Shown here: positions 58,486-64,000 of the stretch, one piece after another
How positions within the stretch are numbered: the stretch's first letter is position 1
Layout of the letters: every line of letters starts with the position of its first letter
Source of the DNA: Candidatus Fonsibacter ubiquis
GTDB lineage: Bacteria > Pseudomonadota > Alphaproteobacteria > Pelagibacterales > Pelagibacteraceae
DNA length: 64,000 nt
Assembly: GCF_002688585.1 (NCBI RefSeq)
Contig: NZ_CP024034.1
Location: 239,501-303,500 of the forward strand
Direction of reading: 5' to 3'
Notes under the pieces: model-generated
The model's database searches: none
What the model was told of the DNA's origin: nothing
What the model saw: the letters and a program-made list of their open reading frames with translations, nothing else
Translations under genes and position numbers: made by a program

Positions 58486-59298
58486 GTGGGGGCTAGCGTT
58501 AGTAATATTTTAGAAATTAAAAACATCGAAGTTGCTTACAATAAAGTTATTTTGGCACTTCACGATGTATCTTTAATTGTTCCAAAGGGAAAAATAGTTG
58601 CATTACTTGGTGCAAACGGCGCTGGAAAAAGTACCACACTTAAATCAATATCTACGATGCTTGCCTCTGAAAGAGGAGAAGTGACTAAAGGCACAATTAG
58701 TTATGATGGTACTGAAATAAAAAAACAAACACCTTCTGAGATGGTTAGACTTGGGATGGTTCAAGTTTTAGAAGGTAGAAGATGTTTTGGACATTTAACC
58801 GTTGAAGAAAATATTATTTCCGGAGCTTATTCACGAAAATTATCGAGAAGCGACTTGAATGCTGAAGTTGAAAAAATTTATAGTTATTTTAAACGATTAA
58901 AAGAGAGAAGAAAAAGTCAAGCTGGATTTACCTCAGGTGGTGAGCAACAAATGATTGCGGTGGCACGAGCAATGATGGCAAAACCAAAAATGCTTTTACT
59001 TGATGAGCCTTCCATGGGCTTAGCACCCCAGTTAGTTGCTGAAATATTTCATATTGTAAAAGATTTAAATGAAAAAGAAGGTGTAAGTATATTACTTGCT
59101 GAACAAAATACTAATATTGCACTTAAAAATGCTGACTATGCATATATTATCGAAACAGGAAATGTGATGTTAGAAGGATCTGCAAAAAGTTTATTAAATA
59201 ATGAAAAGGTAAAAGAATTATATTTAGGTATCTCCAAAGGGAAACGTTTGAATTTTAAAGATGCAATAAGAGACAGTCAAAGAAAGAAAACAAATTAA
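58486..59298 (+). CDS. livF: ABC transporter ATP-binding protein, LivF type
   Basis: One of two ATPases of the branched-chain-type importer. Walker A GANGAGKSTT, signature SGGEQQM, and Walker B MLLLDEPSMGLAP are intact. It starts at GTG 58486, supported by the RBS AAGGGGA five bases upstream. At 270 residues it has a basic C-terminal extension of about 25 residues beyond the usual LivF end. Confidence 0.92.
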   Translation: MGASVSNILEIKNIEVAYNKVILALHDVSLIVPKGKIVALLGANGAGKSTTLKSISTMLASERGEVTKGTISYDGTEIKKQTPSEMVRLGMVQVLEGRRCFGHLTVEENIISGAYSRKLSRSDLNAEVEKIYSYFKRLKERRKSQAGFTSGGEQQMIAVARAMMAKPKMLLLDEPSMGLAPQLVAEIFHIVKDLNEKEGVSILLAEQNTNIALKNADYAYIIETGNVMLEGSAKSLLNNEKVKELYLGISKGKRLNFKDAIRDSQRKKTN

Positions 59299-59320
59299 AG
59301 GAATAATTTAAAAGTTTAAT

Positions 59321-60118
59321 ATGGTTGATAAAAGAAAATTTAAAATTGGCAAACCGATACTGGAAGTAAAAAATATTTCTTTAAGCTTCGGTGGAGTTAA
59401 GGCTATTACCAACATTTCTTTTAACGTCTTAGAGCATGAAATAAGGGCGATTATCGGACCTAATGGAGCTGGTAAAAGCTCAATGCTCAATTGCATTAAT
59501 GGAATTTATAAACCTCAGGAAGGAAAAGTGCTTTTTAATGGGGAAGAAGTAAAACCCATTACACCAAATATTATGGCACAAAAAGGAATTTCTAGAACAT
59601 TTCAAAATCTTGCTCTTTTTAAAAGAATGTCCGTCTTAGATAATATTTTAGTTGGAAGAAAGCTTCATACAAAATCTAGTTTTCTTGAAGTAGCCTTGCA
59701 ACTCCCAAGGGCGACTAGAGAAGAAAAAATAAACAGAGAAAAATCTGAGGAGATTGTAAAGTTTTTAGAAATTGAAAATATTAAAAATACAGAAGTTGGA
59801 AAACTTCCCTATGGACTGCAAAAAAAAGTAGAACTTGGTCGTGCTCTTGCAACTGAGGCTCCCATATTACTTTTAGATGAACCAATGGCGGGCATGAATG
59901 TTGAAGAAAAAAGAGATATGTGCAGATTTATTTTAAAAATAAATGATGAACTTGGAACAACTATAGTTTTAATAGAACATGATATGGGAGTAGTTATGGA
60001 TATTTCAGATCGTGTTGTCGTTTTAGACTATGGAAAAGTTATCGGAGATGATATTCCTGATGTGGTTAGAGCCGATCAAAAAGTAATTGATGCATACCTA
60101 GGAGTTGCCCATGACTGA
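59321..60118 (+). CDS. livG: ABC transporter ATP-binding protein, LivG type
   Basis: The second ATPase. LEVKNISLSFGGVKAI opens the domain; Walker A is GPNGAGKSS, the signature is LPYGLQKKVELGRAL, and Walker B is ILLLDEPMAGM. The C-terminal LivG helix ends in VIDAYLGVAHD. The length of 265 residues is normal. Overlaps the livH start by 8 bp. Confidence 0.93.
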   Translation: MVDKRKFKIGKPILEVKNISLSFGGVKAITNISFNVLEHEIRAIIGPNGAGKSSMLNCINGIYKPQEGKVLFNGEEVKPITPNIMAQKGISRTFQNLALFKRMSVLDNILVGRKLHTKSSFLEVALQLPRATREEKINREKSEEIVKFLEIENIKNTEVGKLPYGLQKKVELGRALATEAPILLLDEPMAGMNVEEKRDMCRFILKINDELGTTIVLIEHDMGVVMDISDRVVVLDYGKVIGDDIPDVVRADQKVIDAYLGVAHD

Positions 60119-61016
60119 GTCGATTTTATTTTTCTTTGAAGTTTTAGTTGGCGGATTATTGTCAGGAACAATGTATTCCCTAGTTGCATTAGGTTTTGTT
60201 CTTATTTACAAAGCCTCCGCTACATTTAATTTTGCACAGGGGGCCATGGTATTCTTTGCAGTCCTTTCATTCGTAGGATTTATGGAATATGGAATGCCAT
60301 TCGCAGTAGCTTTTGTCGCAACTGTTTTTTTAATGATATTAGTTGGAATGCTTACAGAAAGATTGGTACTTCGCCCTTTAATGAATCAAAGCGAAGATAC
60401 TGTTTTAATGGCAACAATTGGACTTGGATTTGTTTTAGAGGGTCTTGCACAAGCAAAATGGGGCGTTGAAGTTAGAAAACTAAGTCTTGGAATTGGAGAT
60501 TTTCCTATTCCGTGGATTGCGGATAATTTAAAATTATTTATTAGTGCACTTGATTTAACAGCTGGTGTAGTTGCTTTAGGTATGATTGTTCTTCTTACTC
60601 TTTTATTCAAGTTCACAAAAATTGGACTTGGATTGAGAGCAGTTGCGGATGATGCTGGAGCTGCAAGTTCTATTGGAATTCCTCTAAAGCATATTATGCT
60701 ACTGGTTTGGTCCACAGCCGGCGTTGTTGCTTTAGTTGCTGGAATGATGTGGGGAGCAAGGGCAGGTGTTCAGTTCGCTCTAATTGAACTGGCATTAAAA
60801 GCCTTGCCAGTTTTAATTATTGGAGGATTTTCATCAATTCCAGGAGCAATTGTTGGGGGTTTACTTGTTGGTGCAGTTGAAAAAATTTTAGAAGTTTACA
60901 TAGGGCCATTTTTTAAAGGTGGTATCGAGGCTTGGGCACCTTATATGTTATCAATATTATTTCTACTTTATAGACCAGAAGGTTTATTTGGAGAAAAAAT
61001 AATTAGGAGAGTTTAA
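60111..61016 (+). CDS. livH: ABC transporter permease, LivH type
   Basis: A membrane channel subunit of about 301 residues with eight or so hydrophobic helices. The opening GGLLSGTMYSLVALGFVLIYKAS, then NFAQGAMVFF, and the coupling region GLRAVADDAGAASSIGI are family hallmarks. ATG 60111 (MTESILFF) is preferred over a TTG two codons upstream. Followed after 3 bp by livM. Confidence 0.94.
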   Translation: MTESILFFFEVLVGGLLSGTMYSLVALGFVLIYKASATFNFAQGAMVFFAVLSFVGFMEYGMPFAVAFVATVFLMILVGMLTERLVLRPLMNQSEDTVLMATIGLGFVLEGLAQAKWGVEVRKLSLGIGDFPIPWIADNLKLFISALDLTAGVVALGMIVLLTLLFKFTKIGLGLRAVADDAGAASSIGIPLKHIMLLVWSTAGVVALVAGMMWGARAGVQFALIELALKALPVLIIGGFSSIPGAIVGGLLVGAVEKILEVYIGPFFKGGIEAWAPYMLSILFLLYRPEGLFGEKIIRRV

Positions 61017-61019
61017 TTT

Positions 61020-62048
61020 ATGAAACCTGTTTTTATGAGATATACAAAAAACGATATTATAAATTTTATTGTTTTGCTTGTACTAGGGTTTTTGGTCATA
61101 CCAAATGTTATTAAATCTGATTATTGGTATACGTCCATTTTAATACCTTGGCTTTGTTTGACTATTGCAGCTTTAGGGCAAAATATTGTGATGGGGTATA
61201 CAGGACAATTATCTTTGGGTGCTGCAGGTTTTATGTGTGCAGGAGCATATGCATGTTACAACATGATGCTGCGAATACAAGATATGCCTTTTTTAGGAGC
61301 ATTAGTTTTATCAGGATTAATTGCAGCTGGTCTTGGAATTATATTTGGTTTGCCAAGTCTTCGAATTAGAGGAATTTATTTAATGGTTGCAACTTTAGCA
61401 TCACAATTTTTTATTGTTTGGGTAATAGATAAATTTGGTTGGTTTAAGAACTATGACGTTTCTGGATCAACGACATTTCAGAAAATAGACATCAACGGAG
61501 TACCTTTTCACAGTGGATATATGATGTATCTTCTAGTTGCAATAATTGTCGTTATTATAACTATTCTTGCAATTAACATGGCGAGAGGTTCCACGGGTAG
61601 AAACTGGATGGCAGTAAGAGACATGGATATTGCCGCAGAGTCCATGGGCGTTTCACTCTTAAAAACTAAATTACAAGCTTTTGCAATTAATGCTTTCTTA
61701 TGCGGTATAGCCGGCGCACTTTATACTTACACATATTTAAAAACAGTAGAACCATTTGCTGCTTTCAATATTAGTTTATCTTTTAAAATTATGTTTATGG
61801 CAATCATTGGGGGGCTTGGTACAATTTCTGGAGCATTTATAGGTGCGGCCTTTATTTTGCTTTTTCCAGTAGTGCTTAATGCAATTGGCAATAATCTTTT
61901 TCACGGTATGATTGATGCGACAATCATAAGTTCCATTGAGCAAATTGTATTTGGTGGATTAATCATAACTTTAATGATTTTTGAACCACTTGGATTTGCA
62001 AAATTATGGGAAACATTAAAACAAAAAGTAACAAGAATAAAATCTTAA
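61020..62048 (+). CDS. livM: ABC transporter permease, LivM type
   Basis: The second permease, 342 residues with about nine to ten helices. MGYTGQLSLGAAGFMCAGAYA and the coupling-helix region GRNWMAVRDMDIAAESMGVSLLKTKLQAFAIN identify LivM. The last 43 bases overlap the start of the following small gene in a different frame. Confidence 0.94.
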   Translation: MKPVFMRYTKNDIINFIVLLVLGFLVIPNVIKSDYWYTSILIPWLCLTIAALGQNIVMGYTGQLSLGAAGFMCAGAYACYNMMLRIQDMPFLGALVLSGLIAAGLGIIFGLPSLRIRGIYLMVATLASQFFIVWVIDKFGWFKNYDVSGSTTFQKIDINGVPFHSGYMMYLLVAIIVVIITILAINMARGSTGRNWMAVRDMDIAAESMGVSLLKTKLQAFAINAFLCGIAGALYTYTYLKTVEPFAAFNISLSFKIMFMAIIGGLGTISGAFIGAAFILLFPVVLNAIGNNLFHGMIDATIISSIEQIVFGGLIITLMIFEPLGFAKLWETLKQKVTRIKS

Positions 62049-62317
62049 TTTATTTTATTATAGCAATCGTCATCACGGTTATTGTTTTAATAATAATATT
62101 ATTTGCAACGCGTAAATCTCCATTGGAAAGATGCGCTGATGCTGGTCATATTTATATTTGGGGTGAACAAAATAAAGCATATATAAATAGAGGTTTTAAA
62201 GAAAAAATGAGTGATATTAAGACTTTTAAAGATTTTCCTTATGTAAAATTATTTTCAATTTGCGATCAAAGTCAAAAGCAGTATCCGGAAAAATTTGAGG
62301 AAAAGTGGGGAAAATAA
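62006..62317 (+). CDS. Small membrane-anchored protein of unknown function
   Basis: A 103-residue protein. A basic N terminus (KTKSNKNK) precedes one strong transmembrane helix (residues 13-33) and a soluble domain of about 70 residues with two cysteines (Cys43, Cys86), Tyr/Trp-rich and Lys-rich. Topology rules put the domain outside the cytoplasm. It overlaps livM by 43 bp, so it is probably translated from the transporter transcript. I do not recognise a family; it could be an accessory of the transporter. Confidence 0.6.
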   Translation: MGNIKTKSNKNKILIYFIIAIVITVIVLIIILFATRKSPLERCADAGHIYIWGEQNKAYINRGFKEKMSDIKTFKDFPYVKLFSICDQSQKQYPEKFEEKWGK

Positions 62318-62323
62318 TAAAGT

Positions 62324-63994
62324 TTATAAACCAACAATTTTTCCACCAACATAATCAATATTTTCTGCAGATGGTTTTTTAGATAATCCTGGCATTGTCA
62401 TTATATTCCCACAAATTATAACAATAAATTCAGCTCCAGCAGAAAATCGAATTTCACGAACTGCAATACTGTGATTTGAAGGCGCCCCTCTTAATTTTGG
62501 ATCAGTTGAAAAAGAACTTTGAGTTTTTGCAATACAAATTGGCATATGTCCATATCCTGCATTCTGTAAATTTTGAATTTGTTCTTTGACTTTATCATCC
62601 ATAGTAACTTCACTTGCTCTATAAATTTTCTTTGCAATTTTATTAATTTTTTCTATTAATGTGTCTTTGTCTTCATAGACATATTGCATTTTTTGATTAG
62701 AATTCTCACATAATTCAACAACAATTTTTGCAAGATCAACTGCTCCTTTACCACCATCACTCCAATGTGAGGCAAGTACAGTTTTAACATTTAATTTTTT
62801 CATTCTATCAAAAATTAATTGAATTTCTGCAGGCGTATCACTTGTAAATTTATTAATAGCTACGACACATGGTAAATTAAAAACTTTAGTCATGTTCTCT
62901 ACATGTCGCTCTAAATTAACAAGTCCTTTATCAACAGCTACAACATCTTCTTTGGTTAAGTTAGAAAGCTCAGCGCCGCCGTGATATTTTATTGCTCGAA
63001 TAGTTGCAACTAATACGGTTGCTGATGGCTGAAGATTGGATTTTCTACACTTTATATCTATAAATTTTTCAGCACCTAAATCAGCGCCAAAGCCAGCTTC
63101 AGTAACAACATAGTCTGCAATTTTTAATGCAGCTTTTGTAGAGATTACAGAATTACAACCGTGAGCTATATTTGCAAATGGTCCGCCATGAACAAATGCT
63201 GGATTATTTTCTAATGTTTGTACTAAATTTGGTGCTAACGCATCTTTCAAAAGCGCAGTCATTGCGCCAACCACTTTCAAATCCTTTGCAAGAATTGGTT
63301 GTTTTTTTTTATTATAAGCTACAACAATTTGTCCTATACGTTTTTTTAAATCTTCAATGGAAGTTGATAAACAAAAGATCGCCATGATTTCAGAGGCAGC
63401 TACAATTTCAAAACCTCCTTCATGAGGGAACCCTTCTTTCTTTTCATTTATTCCTAAAGTTATTTTACGAAGCGCACGGTCATTCATATCTACAGTGCGT
63501 TTCCATTGAATAGTTTTAATATCAATTCCTAATTCATTTCCGTGATAAATATGATTATCTAGTACTGCTGCTAATAAATTATGAGCTGCTGCAATCGCAG
63601 CAAAATCGCCGGTAAAATGCAAATTGATATCTTCCATTGGAACAATTTGCGCAAGCCCTCCACCTGCAGCACCCCCTTTAATTCCAAAGACAGGTCCTAA
63701 AGAAGGTTCACGTAAACAAATCATTGTTTTTTTACCAATACAATTTAGAGCATCACCTAATCCCACTGTGGTTGTAGTTTTTCCCTCACCTGCTGGAGTT
63801 GGACTTATGGCTGTAACCAAGATTAGTTTTCCGTCTTTATCATTTTTTAATTTATTTAAATAAGAGAATGAAACTTTTGCTTTATAGCGTCCATAATTTT
63901 CAAGATCATCTTCATGGATGCCCAAACGCTCTCTTGCCACATCAGCTATTTTTCGCATTTTAGCTTTTTGAGCTATTTCAATGTCACTAGGCAT
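62324..63994 (-). CDS. fhs: Formate-tetrahydrofolate ligase
   Basis: Activates formate with ATP to 10-formyl-THF, feeding purine synthesis and the C1 pool; it can also run in reverse to yield ATP. The P-loop region [30 protein letters not shown] and [14 protein letters not shown] are diagnostic. At 556 residues it is complete, with its ATG at 63994, six bases before the window end. It ends 6 bp from the convergent small membrane-protein gene. It competes with the formate dehydrogenase encoded upstream for formate. Confidence 0.97.
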   Translation of the reverse strand: MPSDIEIAQKAKMRKIADVARERLGIHEDDLENYGRYKAKVSFSYLNKLKNDKDGKLILVTAISPTPAGEGKTTTTVGLGDALNCIGKKTMICLREPSLGPVFGIKGGAAGGGLAQIVPMEDINLHFTGDFAAIAAAHNLLAAVLDNHIYHGNELGIDIKTIQWKRTVDMNDRALRKITLGINEKKEGFPHEGGFEIVAASEIMAIFCLSTSIEDLKKRIGQIVVAYNKKKQPILAKDLKVVGAMTALLKDALAPNLVQTLENNPAFVHGGPFANIAHGCNSVISTKAALKIADYVVTEAGFGADLGAEKFIDIKCRKSNLQPSATVLVATIRAIKYHGGAELSNLTKEDVVAVDKGLVNLERHVENMTKVFNLPCVVAINKFTSDTPAEIQLIFDRMKKLNVKTVLASHWSDGGKGAVDLAKIVVELCENSNQKMQYVYEDKDTLIEKINKIAKKIYRASEVTMDDKVKEQIQNLQNAGYGHMPICIAKTQSSFSTDPKLRGAPSNHSIAVREIRFSAGAEFIVIICGNIMTMPGLSKKPSAENIDYVGGKIVGL

Positions 63995-64000
63995 AATTAG

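Overview
The window is strongly AT-rich and very densely coded, with the gene order of a streamlined marine alphaproteobacterium; SAR11 (Pelagibacterales) is the best fit. The evidence is a permuted two-piece tmRNA, alphaproteobacterial synteny blocks (hflK-hflC-DUF2065-degP, tkt-pgk-fba-thiE, zapA-fau-ymdB-yebC-ybgC-tolQRAB-pal-cpoB-tilS-ftsH-folP-glmM), a DUF1013/TrcR gene beside rpmE, a CxxC-less L31, and intergenic gaps that are mostly 0-50 bp. The species assignment is inference.

Layout. 1-369: ssrA on the minus strand. 370-2143: thyX and a convergent mrp-type ATPase. 2214-14889 (+): protein quality control (hflKC, degP), miaA, branched-chain amino acid synthesis (ilvB, ilvH, ilvC, leuA), cell shape (mreBCD) and a COQ9-like gene. 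14886-24712 (-): purK-purE, trcR, rpmE, an MFS exporter, suhB, efp, thiE, fba, pgk, tkt. 24788-41468 (+): coiled-coil protein, zapA, fau, ymdB, yebC, a phage-type RuvC-like nuclease where ruvCAB normally sits, the complete Tol-Pal system, tilS, ftsH, folP, glmM, thiD, purA. 41458-43466 (-): rpoH, rluD, tRNA-Arg.

43551-56840 is a molybdenum region: moaE, moaD, moaC, moaA, a Tat-exported sulfite dehydrogenase with its cytochrome c, a TauE exporter, moaB, moeA, mobA, a NifU/IscU-like scaffold, an HPP membrane protein, fdhD and an NAD-type formate dehydrogenase (fused FdsG-FdsB flavoprotein plus catalytic FdsA). No molybdate transporter is visible. 57029-62048 is a five-gene branched-chain-type ABC importer with a strong hairpin after the binding-protein gene; a small membrane protein and fhs (formate-tetrahydrofolate ligase, minus strand) close the window. 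Formate can thus be oxidised to CO2 with NADH formation, or activated into the folate pool that also involves thyX, fau and folP.

Most notable oddities: the RuvC-like replacement with loss of ruvAB from the locus; an EF-P whose modified-lysine loop is replaced; a G/C swap in the [4Fe-4S] ligand set of the formate dehydrogenase flavoprotein; the NifU-like and HPP genes inside the formate dehydrogenase cluster; absence of gap from the tkt-pgk cluster and of 6S RNA from the zapA-fau junction. No CRISPR array, insertion sequence or prophage was seen.
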